This document shows, piece after piece, positions 23,815-32,990 of a stretch of DNA of 54,054 nt; within the stretch, counting starts at the first letter, position 1, and each line of letters begins with the position of its first letter. Location: the NCBI GenBank assembly GCA_031277015.1, contig JAISLZ010000053.1, positions 1 to 54,054 on the forward strand, read 5' to 3'. This DNA is from Eubacteriales Family XIII. Incertae Sedis bacterium. GTDB lineage: Bacteria; Bacillota; Clostridia; Peptostreptococcales; Anaerovoracaceae. A program made the position numbers and the translations under genes. A model generated the notes under the pieces. It saw nothing but the letters and a program-made list of their open reading frames with translations. It searched no databases and was not told the origin of the DNA.

Positions 23815-25398
23815 ATGTCTGGCATTAGCGATGAAAAGAAGCCGCCGCTGAAATACAGGCCGACGATGCTCATGATCCTCGATGGTTGTGGATACAGCGC
23901 GAGTGAGTATGGCAACGCGGTACGGCAGGCGGACACCCCGAACCTTGACAAACTCTGGGCGGAGCGTCCGCACACGCTGCTCGCGGCGAGCGGGCTGGCC
24001 GTCGGGCTGCCGGAGGGGCAGATGGGTAACAGCGAGGTCGGTCACCTGAATATCGGCGCAGGGCGCACGGTGTACCAGGCGCTCACGCGTATCACGAAGT
24101 CGATAGGGGACGGGGATTTCTTTGAGAATGAGGTACTCGTGGGTGCGATGGAGAACGCGAAGGTTGACGGCTGTGCGCTGCATATCATGGGCCTGGTCGG
24201 GCCGGGCGGTGTCCACAGCTACCAGGGACATCTCGTCGCCCTCGTGAGGATGGCGAAGCTACGCGGCGTCTCGCGTGTATACATACACGGCTGGCTTGAC
24301 GGGCGCGATACTCCGCCCCGTAGCGCGGCGGGCTTTCTTGAGGAGCTTGAAGACTCGCTCGCGGAGATAGGGCTGGGAGAGGTCGTCACGATATCTGGGC
24401 GTTACTACGCGATGGACCGCGACAACAGGTGGGAGCGCGTCGAGAAGGCTTATGACGCCATCACATTGGGTAATGGTCTGCGCGCGGCGTCCGTGGGCGA
24501 GGCTATAGAGGGCGCTTATGGGCGCGGCGAGAATGACGAGTTCGTGCTCCCCACGAACATATTTGCGAAAGGGCCGCACCCCATCACGATAGGGGACGGG
24601 GATTCGGTGGTGTTTTTCAATTTTCGGCCGGACCGCGCGAGGGAGATCACACGCGCGCTGACGGAGCCGGATTTCGACGGTTTCGGGCGCAAGGTTCGGC
24701 CTGCTGGACTGTACTTCGTGACTATGACCGAGTACGACGCGACGCTCGCGCATGTGCATATAGCGTACCCCCCGGAGGCGATAGCAAATACTCTCGGCGA
24801 GTACCTGTCGGGACTCGCACTTACGCAACTGCGCATCGCGGAGACCGAGAAGTATGCTCACGTCACGTTTTTCTTTAACGGAGGCGTTGAGAAGCCGAAT
24901 CATGGAGAGGACCGCGCCCTCATCCCGTCGCCCAAGGTCGCGACCTACGACCTCCAGCCGGAGATGAGCGCCTACGCATTGACGGATCGCGTGGTCCGGG
25001 AGATCGAGTCGGGGAAGTACGACGTCATCATCCTGAATTTCGCGAACATGGACATGGTTGGCCACACGGGGGTGATGGATGCCGCGGTCAAGGCCGTAAG
25101 CGCTGTGGACCGGTGCGTGGGACGTATCGTGAGCGTTATTGAGAAAGAGGGAGGGCAGCTACTGATCACAGCCGATCACGGCAATTCCGAGAATATGCTG
25201 ACAGAGGACGGAAAGCCCGTGACTGCACATTCGACGAACCCCGTGCCACTGATATTCGTGCGCGGTGAGCCTGGAGGAAGCGTGATGTCGTTAGCGGATG
25301 GAGGCGCATTGTCGGATGTCGCGCCCACGCTGCTCGAGATGATGGATATCCCCTCTCCCGTCGAGATGACGGGGCACAGCCTGTTGAAACATGCCTGA
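23815..25398 (+). CDS. gpmI: 2,3-bisphosphoglycerate-independent phosphoglycerate mutase
   Basis: A 527-residue Mn-dependent mutase of lower glycolysis and gluconeogenesis, interconverting 3- and 2-phosphoglycerate. Seen: MLMILDGCGY with metal-binding D23, GQMGNSEVGHLNIGAGR with the nucleophilic Ser73, HIMGLVGPGGVHSYQGHL, 'YIHGWLDGRDTPPRSA', SGRYYAMDRDNRWER, and near the end 'NFANMDMVGHTG' and TADHGNSENM supplying metal ligands. Length is normal. RBS GGAGG precedes ATG 23815. The stop overlaps addA by eight bases; that pairing has no obvious metabolic logic. Confidence 0.97.
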   Translation: MSGISDEKKPPLKYRPTMLMILDGCGYSASEYGNAVRQADTPNLDKLWAERPHTLLAASGLAVGLPEGQMGNSEVGHLNIGAGRTVYQALTRITKSIGDGDFFENEVLVGAMENAKVDGCALHIMGLVGPGGVHSYQGHLVALVRMAKLRGVSRVYIHGWLDGRDTPPRSAAGFLEELEDSLAEIGLGEVVTISGRYYAMDRDNRWERVEKAYDAITLGNGLRAASVGEAIEGAYGRGENDEFVLPTNIFAKGPHPITIGDGDSVVFFNFRPDRAREITRALTEPDFDGFGRKVRPAGLYFVTMTEYDATLAHVHIAYPPEAIANTLGEYLSGLALTQLRIAETEKYAHVTFFFNGGVEKPNHGEDRALIPSPKVATYDLQPEMSAYALTDRVVREIESGKYDVIILNFANMDMVGHTGVMDAAVKAVSAVDRCVGRIVSVIEKEGGQLLITADHGNSENMLTEDGKPVTAHSTNPVPLIFVRGEPGGSVMSLADGGALSDVAPTLLEMMDIPSPVEMTGHSLLKHA

Positions 25399-28300
25399 AT
25401 GGACCGGGGAGCAACGGGACGCGATATGCGCCCGCGGTAAAAACATACTCGTGGCCGCCGCCGCCGGTTCGGGCAAGACGGCCGTGCTGACGGAGAGGAT
25501 TAGAAGGCTCGTTACCGAAGACCGCGTATCCGTGTCGTCACTGCTCGTCGTGACCTTCACCGACGCCGCGGCTTCGGAGATGCGAAGGCGCATAGAGGAC
25601 GCCCTCGGTGAGGCGATGGATAGGGAGGGGAACGACGACTTCATGCGCCTACAGTTGCGGCGGCTCAGATCCGCGCAGATAAGCACATTCCACGCATTCG
25701 CTTTAAGCATCCTGAAAAATTATTATTATGTCATCGGCATGGAACCGTCGTTTCACATCTGTGACGAGTTTCGCTCCGCTTTAATGAAACAGGAGGCGCT
25801 CGACCTGCTCTTTGAGGAGCGGTTCGCTTCGGGCGCCGCCGCGTTCACGGACTTCCTTTCAAGATATGCGGACAGCAGAGGAGAGAATGGTGTGCGCGCG
25901 ATGATACTGCTCGCTTACGGTTTTATCAGGAGTCTTCCGGATCCATTTGAGTGGCTTGGCGAGAGCGTGGAGCGGCTCGGTGCTTCGGACGGAGAGTTCC
26001 GCGCTGGTCCGGTTTTTGCGTGGCTGCGTCGGAAGATAAAGTCGGAATTGAGCATGGCGACGAAGGAAATATCGCGGGTGGGAGAGATGCTTGTGGAAGT
26101 CGGCGCGCCGTACCTCGCGGATAAGAACGCGGCCGACCTTGCCGCTATCACGGAAGCCATGGATTCCTTCGCGGATGGGGAGGGATGGGACAGGATGGCA
26201 GACGCCCTTTCATTCAAATTTCAGATATTCAAGGCAACAAAGGAAGAAAAGGACAGCTATGAGATGATCCGTGGCGAGGTGACACCGGTCAGGAACAGGG
26301 CGAAAAAACGCATGGCAGGCTTGGTCTCGGCATATTTCGGAAGGTCGCTCGCGGAGACGCTGGCAGACGTTAGGGATACGCGGCGGTATGCCGCCGAACT
26401 GGCTTCGCTCGTCCGGCGTTTTGATGAAATCTTCGCAGGGCTCAAGAGGGAAGATGGAGTCATAGACTTTGACGACATAGAACATTTTGCCCTTGAGGTA
26501 CTGAATGATGACAGGGTAGCGGAAGAATTGCGTGGGAAATATGAGCACATTTTTGTGGATGAGTATCAGGACAGCAACTATGTACAGGAGGCGCTCATCT
26601 CGAAGGTATGCCGCGCGGATAACCGGTTCATGGTGGGCGACGTGAAGCAGAGCATATATCGTTTCCGTCACGCGGAGCCGGGGATATTTGCGGAGAAGTA
26701 CAGACGATACCCCGAAGATGATGGGAGCATGCGCGTCGACTTGAACATGAATTTCCGTAGCAAAGCGCCTATCATAGATGCGGTGAACGGAGTGTTCTCG
26801 CGCCTGATGGGGGAGCGTACGGACGGGTCTCCCGGGATGGAAGAAGGCGACGGTATAGGTTATGGGGATGAGGCGGCGCTGAAACCCGGTCTGCCGTATG
26901 ATCGCGCATGGGACGTGCCGTCCATCTTGCGCGTGGTGGACATTGCGTCTGTCGCTACGGATGATGGGTCCGGGACGGTAGGCGGCGTCGACGAGGAGAT
27001 ACTGTCTTTGAAGGAAGCGGAGCGCGAGGCCCTTGCGGTGGCGGCGGTGATACGCGAAGCGCGTGGTAGGATGTTTTATGACGCGAAGATGGGCGCCGTC
27101 AGGCCTATGGAATATCGCGACATGGCCTTACTGCTCCGTGAAGCGAAGACTTCGGGGCCTATCTTTACGGAAACCTTGCTCGGTGAGGGCATCAGCGCGT
27201 ACGCGGAATCGGGTGACGGGTACCTGGGTACGGTGGAGATAGAGACGTTCATGAACCTACTGCGCGTCATAGATAACACCCGCCAGGATGTGCCTCTTGT
27301 GAGCGCCCTGTATTCCCCTGTGTTCGGCTTTACGACGGACGAGCTGGCGGAGATAAGGATGTCATGCGGGGATAGAAAATGCCCGTTCTACAAGGCGTTT
27401 CATGCTCGCGCTGGCACGGGGGGAGAGCTCGGCGCCAAGTGCGCGGCGGCACTCGCCCGCATAGTCGGATGGCGCCGCGAGGAATCGTTCATGGAACTGT
27501 CGGACTTTCTCTGGCTCATTCTCAAGGAGAGCGGATGGTACGACTATGCGGGTGGGCTTGCCGGCGGGGCGCTGCGCAGGGCCAATCTGCTCGCCATGCA
27601 GGGGCGCGCTACGGAGTACGGAGCTGGAGGTGCGCGCGGGCTGTTTGGGTTCATCAGATATATCGAATCGGTCGAGGACAAGAAGCTGCCCGTACCGCAG
27701 GCAAAGCTTGTGACCGAGGGTGAAGATACCGTACGCGTCATGACTGTACATCGTAGCAAGGGTCTCGAATATCCCCTCGTGATAGTCGCGGGCCTGGGGA
27801 AGAAGCTCGGCGCGGCCAGGCGCGGAGGGCGTCTGTCACTGCACCGGAAGCTCGGACTGGCGCTGACGCTGGAGAACCCCGAGGCTCATACGTGGAGACG
27901 CACGCTGCTTATGGATGCCATTGATGGAGCCGTCGCCGCTGAGGAGAGGGAGGAACTCATCCGTGTGCTGTACGTCGCGATGACGCGCGCACAGGACAGG
28001 CTCGTCCTCATCGGGAGCATGAAGGGTGCAGGGGAGATGATGGATCGCAGGGAATGGACCGTGTCCGATGGCAGCGTGCGGGAATCCGATACCTTTCTCA
28101 AAATGTTGCTTCCCCTGGCGCATGAGGCGGGTATCGTATCATCCGTTGTCACGACGTCAGGGCTTTCGCGCGCTGTCTGGAACAGGGAGTTGGAGCGCGG
28201 TCGCGCGGTCGCGCGGCTCGAAGATATAGAGAACGGCGGAAGCATGGAAAGACGCGAAGTGCGGGATGAGATAGACAGGAGACTCTCGTTCGTTTATCCA

Positions 28301-29065
28301 CATGAAGCGGCCACGCGGCTGAAGTCCAAGTACAGCGTGACGGAGCTGAACCGCGGAGTAGCAAATCCGCTGAAGTCACCGCAAACCTTCTATTATATGG
28401 AGGAATCGGCGGCTGAGGCCTCCGAGGATGAGGGTAGGTCGGCGATGGCCGCAGATGAGGGAGAGGCGGTGATGGCGCTACGGCGGCCGGAGAGCGGTGT
28501 CAGCGCCGCGGAGCGCGGGTCCGCTCTGCACAAGGCAATCGAGCGGCTCGACTACGTCGCGGCGTGTACGCATTGCGTAGGTGCAGATGATGAATCGGAC
28601 GGAGAAGGGGCCGTGGCCGACGGTGAGCCGGGAAGCGCCGCTTGGTTTGAGGCGTATCTTGACGGCCTCGCGGACGACGGCTTCCTTACGCCAGAGCAGC
28701 GCGCGTCCGTCGGCGCGGGTGACCTGATGGCTTTCGCGTCGTCGGATATCTGCACCCGCGCCGCGGCATCGCCGCGCGTACGCCGTGAAATTCCGTTCAA
28801 CTACCACATGGATATGGACGGAGAGCAGGTCATCGTTCAGGGCATCATAGACCTTTTCTTCGAGGAAGGGGACGGACTCGTGCTCGTGGATTTCAAGTCG
28901 GGCGGCGCGCGCGGCAAGCCTGAAGATCGCGCAAGGTACGCGCTGGATAAGTATGGCGAGCAGATGAGACTCTATCGCGCCGCCCTAGGGTCTATCACCG
29001 GGAAGCGCGTTCGTGAAGCCCTGTTCTACCTCACCGATTCTGGGCAGATCGTATCAATGGAATGA
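25391..29065 (+). CDS. addA: AddA subunit of the AddAB helicase-nuclease
   Basis: A 1224-residue UvrD-family helicase with C-terminal nuclease, the AddA subunit that processes double-strand ends for recombination. Seen: Walker A AAAAGSGKTAVL (residues 22-33), VVTFTDAAASEMRRR, 'AQISTFHAFALSIL', FVDEYQDSN (Walker B), VGDVKQSIYRFRHAEPGIF, MTVHRSKGLEYPLVIVAG, LYVAMTRAQDRLVL. The nuclease end reads GIIDLFFEEGDGLVLVDFKSGG with Asp and Lys of the PD-(D/E)xK fold. ATG 25391 lies inside the end of gpmI. The partner addB, usually directly upstream, is not here; it must lie elsewhere. Confidence 0.95.
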   Translation: MPEWTGEQRDAICARGKNILVAAAAGSGKTAVLTERIRRLVTEDRVSVSSLLVVTFTDAAASEMRRRIEDALGEAMDREGNDDFMRLQLRRLRSAQISTFHAFALSILKNYYYVIGMEPSFHICDEFRSALMKQEALDLLFEERFASGAAAFTDFLSRYADSRGENGVRAMILLAYGFIRSLPDPFEWLGESVERLGASDGEFRAGPVFAWLRRKIKSELSMATKEISRVGEMLVEVGAPYLADKNAADLAAITEAMDSFADGEGWDRMADALSFKFQIFKATKEEKDSYEMIRGEVTPVRNRAKKRMAGLVSAYFGRSLAETLADVRDTRRYAAELASLVRRFDEIFAGLKREDGVIDFDDIEHFALEVLNDDRVAEELRGKYEHIFVDEYQDSNYVQEALISKVCRADNRFMVGDVKQSIYRFRHAEPGIFAEKYRRYPEDDGSMRVDLNMNFRSKAPIIDAVNGVFSRLMGERTDGSPGMEEGDGIGYGDEAALKPGLPYDRAWDVPSILRVVDIASVATDDGSGTVGGVDEEILSLKEAEREALAVAAVIREARGRMFYDAKMGAVRPMEYRDMALLLREAKTSGPIFTETLLGEGISAYAESGDGYLGTVEIETFMNLLRVIDNTRQDVPLVSALYSPVFGFTTDELAEIRMSCGDRKCPFYKAFHARAGTGGELGAKCAAALARIVGWRREESFMELSDFLWLILKESGWYDYAGGLAGGALRRANLLAMQGRATEYGAGGARGLFGFIRYIESVEDKKLPVPQAKLVTEGEDTVRVMTVHRSKGLEYPLVIVAGLGKKLGAARRGGRLSLHRKLGLALTLENPEAHTWRRTLLMDAIDGAVAAEEREELIRVLYVAMTRAQDRLVLIGSMKGAGEMMDRREWTVSDGSVRESDTFLKMLLPLAHEAGIVSSVVTTSGLSRAVWNRELERGRAVARLEDIENGGSMERREVRDEIDRRLSFVYPHEAATRLKSKYSVTELNRGVANPLKSPQTFYYMEESAAEASEDEGRSAMAADEGEAVMALRRPESGVSAAERGSALHKAIERLDYVAACTHCVGADDESDGEGAVADGEPGSAAWFEAYLDGLADDGFLTPEQRASVGAGDLMAFASSDICTRAAASPRVRREIPFNYHMDMDGEQVIVQGIIDLFFEEGDGLVLVDFKSGGARGKPEDRARYALDKYGEQMRLYRAALGSITGKRVREALFYLTDSGQIVSME

Positions 29066-29104
29066 TATGTCTTCGATAGGAATAGTTATGCAACTTTCCG
29101 CCGA

Positions 29105-29133
29105 TTGAAGTCTGAACTGCGATGTGTTATAGT
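29105..29133 (+). promoter_or_regulatory. promoter of the secreted beta-sandwich protein
   Basis: TTGAAG (29105-29110), 17-base spacer, TATAGT (29128-29133), 87 bases before ATG 29221. A clear sigma-A-like site in the gap after addA. Confidence 0.6.
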
Positions 29134-29220
29134 GATCATTAAGGATTTTTCCCAAGATAAGAGTTCAGTTGCGGGTCGCTCCGCGTCCTGCGCGTCTATT
29201 CTGAAAGGCGGTAATTCACC

Positions 29221-30729
29221 ATGAAACGAGCACAGACCATCCGAAAAGTGAGAACTGTCATCTCCGTCATCTCCATTGCGCTCACGCTCACGTTCATGCC
29301 ACAGGTCGTGTCCGCTGACGACGCGCAATCCCTTTCCACGAAGCTCGGACCGCCGCCCGTCGACGCGGTGATAACGAGCTTTCCCTACAGCGATACGCGC
29401 GTTATAGACGCGGATACTCACAAGATCACCGTATCAGTCGACGGCACGGACGAGACCTCGGCTTTCAGGGGCTACGTCTATAAGCTGACTCTCACGAAGG
29501 GTGCGGCATATTCAATCGATATGATATTCGATCCTTCCGACGCGTTTGCCTGTGGCTACGTATTTCTCGACGGCAACAGCAACATTCTCGTCGATGATTC
29601 ATTGAACACATCCGACGAACTGTTCATAGCTCCGAGAAGCGGCGTATATTACATGCTCATTACCGATATGGGACTGACCGGCGGCGGCAGTTATAAGCTG
29701 CAGATAGACAAGGCGTCGCTCATCACCGGCAAGGTGATGGATGACAAGGGTAAGGCGATAGGGGGTGCCTACGTGACGTATTACTCTGCCAAGAAAGCCC
29801 TGAACCCGAATGAATATATGGGATCGGTCACCACAAATTCCAAAGGCGAATATTCGATAGGTGTCAAACCGGGTTCGTACAAGCTGCTGTTCTCCGTCAA
29901 GACCGGTTCGTACAGCCCCCCAAAGTATAGGGCCGAATATTATAGCAACAAGTATTCCATAAGGTCGGCTGGGGAGATAAGAGTGGATGCCGGCCGGGTG
30001 CGCTCGGGGGTGAATGTCAAGCTCTCCCCTTACAAGGTGCCTAAGGCGGACAAGAAGGTCGCGGCGCTTCCCTTCAGGGCGTCGTCAAAGGTGACGTCAA
30101 GCTCGCAGGAGATTCAGTTTCTGGGCAACACCCCGTATAGATGCAAGGTATACTCCGTCCACCTGCGCAAGGGACGCAGCTACGAATTGATACTGAAAGG
30201 CGGGGAGGGGGCCGTCAGTCCGGTCATGTGGGTGATGGACTCCAAGGGATATGGGGCCAGTGCGTTCGTCGCGGCAAATGGTGACAAAAAGACCGCAGCA
30301 GGCTCGCTGACCGCAAGCAAGACCGGCAATTACCGTATAGTGGTGGCGGACATGGAAGAGTCTTCGGATATGCGGTTCTCCCTTAGTGTGAGCGGTGCGT
30401 TCTCTCCGGGGAGCATCGAGGGCAAGGTCACGAACAAGGCTGGGCACGCGCTCGGTTATTTCGAGGTGATGGTGCTCAAAAAGTATGGCAAGCGCTGGAT
30501 CACCTACATGAGCGATGTGACGGGATTTGACGGCAAATACCAGGTGGATGGCTTGAAAGCCGGCTCATATAAGGTGAGATTTTCGGACACCGTCAATGAC
30601 TTGGAGTCGGTCGGCCGGGTCAAATATTATAGGAAGGGTTCCGCGAGTGGCGCAAAGGAGCGCGCCAAAGGGACGACCGTCAAAGTTCGTGCCGGCAAGG
30701 CCCAAAGCGGCATCAACGTGCGGTATTGA
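29221..30729 (+). CDS. secreted protein with two PPC-like and two carboxypeptidase-regulatory-like domains
   Basis: A 502-residue protein with a signal peptide (basic start, VISVISIALTLTFM, cleavage likely after VSA). The rest is a two-fold repeat. Residues about 50-165 and 285-395 are PPC-like beta-sandwiches ending in GSYKLQIDKA and 'NYRIVVADMEES...FSLSVSG'. Residues about 170-270 and 400-502 are CarboxypepD_reg-like: ITGKVMDDKGKAIGGAYV...TNSKGEYSIGVKPGSYKLLF and IEGKVTNKAGHALGYFEVMV...TGFDGKYQVDGLKAGSYKVRF, both followed by an AGR/AGKxxSGxNV strand. No peptidase or LPXTG anchor is present, so it is probably a wall-associated or released binding protein. AAAGGCGG lies upstream of ATG 29221. 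Own promoter at 29105. Confidence 0.8.
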   Translation: MKRAQTIRKVRTVISVISIALTLTFMPQVVSADDAQSLSTKLGPPPVDAVITSFPYSDTRVIDADTHKITVSVDGTDETSAFRGYVYKLTLTKGAAYSIDMIFDPSDAFACGYVFLDGNSNILVDDSLNTSDELFIAPRSGVYYMLITDMGLTGGGSYKLQIDKASLITGKVMDDKGKAIGGAYVTYYSAKKALNPNEYMGSVTTNSKGEYSIGVKPGSYKLLFSVKTGSYSPPKYRAEYYSNKYSIRSAGEIRVDAGRVRSGVNVKLSPYKVPKADKKVAALPFRASSKVTSSSQEIQFLGNTPYRCKVYSVHLRKGRSYELILKGGEGAVSPVMWVMDSKGYGASAFVAANGDKKTAAGSLTASKTGNYRIVVADMEESSDMRFSLSVSGAFSPGSIEGKVTNKAGHALGYFEVMVLKKYGKRWITYMSDVTGFDGKYQVDGLKAGSYKVRFSDTVNDLESVGRVKYYRKGSASGAKERAKGTTVKVRAGKAQSGINVRY

Positions 30730-30769
30730 TGGGAATCGTGGCTTCTTGATGAAAATTGTCGTGTATGTG

Positions 30770-30798
30770 TTGATTTGTTTCTGACCGTGTGATATATT
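30770..30798 (+). promoter_or_regulatory. promoter of the fhs leader region
   Basis: TTGATT (30770-30775), 17-base spacer, TATATT (30793-30798), with a start expected near 30805. It opens a roughly 435-base untranslated stretch before fhs. Confidence 0.6.
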
Positions 30799-30842
30799 CA
30801 CATAAGCGTACGGGGTTGGATCTCATGCGCTCAGGTATGCGA

Positions 30843-30936
30843 GAGACAAGGACTCCGCCCTTATATGGGACTTGGTATCGACTCAATGGTATAGGCTTGC
30901 AATGTCCGGGAGGCCGGAGTATCTTGTCTCTTTGCA
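30843..30936 (+). ncRNA. candidate structured RNA, long branched hairpin upstream of fhs
   Basis: GAGACAAG (30843-30850) pairs with CTTGTCTC (30923-30930), and ACTCCG (30852-30857) with CGGAGT (30915-30920), separated by a one-versus-two-base internal loop; TGC/GCA extends the base. The enclosed 57 bases can form smaller stems, such as GGAC (30868-30871) with GTCC (30904-30907). No known riboswitch motif was recognised. It lies just after the promoter at 30770 and has no credible coding frame. Confidence 0.5.
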
Positions 30937-31009
30937 TTTAAGGGAATACCTTTGACTTCATCCTGTATTTGTCTGTGACTGTGCGGTACCCGGCTTCGTC
31001 AAGGACCCA

Positions 31010-31111
31010 CTCCTACAGCGATGATCCTGTCCACGCTATATTTTTTCTTACTTCCGAAAAGACGCGCCTCGTGGACTGCCGGCGCTGTATCTCAACAGCA
31101 TCAAGTAGGAG
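31010..31111 (+). promoter_or_regulatory. candidate attenuator fold competing with the terminator before fhs
   Basis: CTCCTAC (31010-31016) pairs with GTAGGAG (31105-31111). Inside are GTCCACG/CGTGGAC (31029-31035/31070-31076) and a hairpin GCTGT-ATCTCA-ACAGC (31084-31099). The 3' arm of the outer stem overlaps the 5' arm of the terminator at 31109-31135, so the two folds exclude each other, as in attenuators. Alternatively the same elements (closing stem, bulge with side hairpin, apical stem) resemble 6S RNA. No T-box or ZTP/THF riboswitch consensus was found. Confidence 0.45.
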
Positions 31112-31135
31112 GACTTACTCGGCTGTCCTCTTTTT
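31109..31135 (+). terminator. intrinsic terminator upstream of fhs
   Basis: GAGGAC (31109-31114), ten-base loop, GTCCTC (31125-31130), then TTTTT. A clean rho-independent terminator 104 bases before the fhs start. A TATAAT at 31140-31145 just beyond could restart transcription, though its -35 is poor. Confidence 0.75.
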
Positions 31136-31239
31136 GTTGTATAATATTTATATTATTACTTCCGGCGCCTGAGAAAGGGAACCAAGGCCGGCTCGGTTCA
31201 GCGTCGTTCTGCGCCGTGTGTGACTAAGGAGGAATTGCA

Positions 31240-32916
31240 GTGTGCTACAGGTCCGATATCGAAATCGCGCGGAATACGCCAATGGACAATATAGAGGTCG
31301 TCGCCGAAAGGGCCGGCATAGCCCCTGAATATCTAGAGCGTTACGGCAAATACAAAGCCAAGGTGGATCTCCGGCTGTTGGACGACCCGGGATATGCGGA
31401 GCGGGGCAGGCTGGTGCTCGTGACGGCTATCACTCCGACGCCCGCCGGCGAGGGAAAGACTACTACTACCGTCGGGCTCGCGGACGGGCTTCGCGGGCTC
31501 GGGAAAAAGGTGATGGTGGCTCTGAGGGAGCCTTCGCTCGGTCCCGTGTTCGGCGTCAAGGGAGGGGCGGCCGGCGGAGGGTACGCACAGGTCGTGCCTA
31601 TGGATGACATCAACCTTCACTTTACGGGCGACATGCACGCTATCGGCGCCGCGAACAATCTTCTCGCGGCGATGCTCGACAATCACATATTCCAGGGAAA
31701 TGAACTCGGCATAGATCCGCGGCGCGTCACGTGGCGTCGTTGCGTCGATATGAACGACCGACAGCTACGCAGTGTTGTGGATGGCCTCGGGGGGCGCACG
31801 AGCGGTGTGCCGCGTGAAGACGCTTACGACATCACTGTCGCAAGCGAGATCATGGCCATACTATGTCTCGCGGACGGCCTCGCCGATATTAAGCGCAGAC
31901 TCGCCGACATAGTAGTAGGATATACGTTCGATGAAGGACCGGTCACGGCGGGGCAACTCAAGGCCGAGGGCGCTATGGCTGCGTTGCTCGTAGACGCATT
32001 AAAGCCCAACCTCGTGCAGACTCTCGAGGGCACTCCGGCTTTTGTGCATGGCGGACCGTTCGCGAATATCGCGCACGGTTGCAATTCGGTGGCGGCCACG
32101 AAGCTCGCCATGAAGCTAGGCGACTACGTCATAACGGAGGCCGGTTTCGGCGCCGATCTCGGAGCCGAGAAATTCTTCGATATCAAGTGCCGGGTCTCGG
32201 GGCTGACGCCTTCGGCTGTCGTCATCGTGGCCACCGTTCGCGCGCTCAAGCATCACGGTGGCGCGGGGAAGGATGACCTCACGCGTGAGGATCTGACTTC
32301 ACTGGACAGGGGATTGCCCAATCTGTTGCGTCACGTAGAGAATATCACGCAGGTCTACGGCCTGCCCGCCGTTGTCGCGATCAACAGATTTCCCGATGAT
32401 ACGGACGCGGAAGTCGCCTTGATAGGTAGCAGGTGCACGGAGCTCGGTGTGAATGTCGCGTTGTCCGACGTATGGGCGAAGGGTGGCGAGGGCGGACGGG
32501 CCCTCGCGGAGGAGGTCGTCAGGCTCTGTGATGAACCGTCCGATTTTCGCTTGTCCTACGCGGATGATCTGAGCATCGAGGCGAAGATAGAGGCGATAGC
32601 GACGAAGGTCTATCGCGCGGATGGCGTGGCCATCGCGCCCGAAGCGGAAAAGCAGATAAAGCAGCTTCAGGGGTTGGGTTTCGGAGGCATGCCTGTCTGT
32701 ATAGCCAAGACCCAGTACAGTTTTTCCGATGACCCGTCCCTGCTCGGAGCGCCGGACGGATGGACTCTCACGGTCAGGAACGTGAAGGTATCAGCGGGCG
32801 CGGGGTTCATCGTCGTGCTGACGGGAGATATCATGACGATGCCCGGCCTACCCAAATCGCCTGCCGCTGAGCGGATAGACGTGGATGAACAGGGCGTCAT
32901 ATCAGGGTTATTTTGA
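31240..32916 (+). CDS. fhs: formate-tetrahydrofolate ligase
   Basis: A 558-residue ATP-dependent enzyme joining formate to THF, first step of the methyl branch of the Wood-Ljungdahl route or, in reverse, ATP gain from purine and amino-acid fermentation. Seen: P-loop [15 protein letters not shown] (residues 65-79), [24 protein letters not shown], '[21 protein letters not shown]', [15 protein letters not shown], and the C-terminal '[10 protein letters not shown]' and [11 protein letters not shown]. The start is GTG 31240 behind a strong AAGGAGG. It heads fhs-fchA-folD-larB-larC, all co-directional, with a structured leader and terminator upstream that suggest controlled expression. Confidence 0.98.
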   Translation: MCYRSDIEIARNTPMDNIEVVAERAGIAPEYLERYGKYKAKVDLRLLDDPGYAERGRLVLVTAITPTPAGEGKTTTTVGLADGLRGLGKKVMVALREPSLGPVFGVKGGAAGGGYAQVVPMDDINLHFTGDMHAIGAANNLLAAMLDNHIFQGNELGIDPRRVTWRRCVDMNDRQLRSVVDGLGGRTSGVPREDAYDITVASEIMAILCLADGLADIKRRLADIVVGYTFDEGPVTAGQLKAEGAMAALLVDALKPNLVQTLEGTPAFVHGGPFANIAHGCNSVAATKLAMKLGDYVITEAGFGADLGAEKFFDIKCRVSGLTPSAVVIVATVRALKHHGGAGKDDLTREDLTSLDRGLPNLLRHVENITQVYGLPAVVAINRFPDDTDAEVALIGSRCTELGVNVALSDVWAKGGEGGRALAEEVVRLCDEPSDFRLSYADDLSIEAKIEAIATKVYRADGVAIAPEAEKQIKQLQGLGFGGMPVCIAKTQYSFSDDPSLLGAPDGWTLTVRNVKVSAGAGFIVVLTGDIMTMPGLPKSPAAERIDVDEQGVISGLF

Positions 32917-32990
32917 CCGTGAGTTCGCCCAAGCGGGCGCGCACGCGGTGGTATAGATAGAACAAGGATGCGATTGCGAAAGGTTGATTC

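Noticed and set aside
24259-25065. 268-residue minus-strand frame inside gpmI
   Set aside because: It lies wholly within a well-conserved glycolytic gene and has no recognisable domain.
31136-31239. ZTP or THF riboswitch directly before fhs
   Set aside because: Only short complementary words (GGCGC/GCGCC, AACC/GGTT) are present and no conserved core sequence of either class could be matched.
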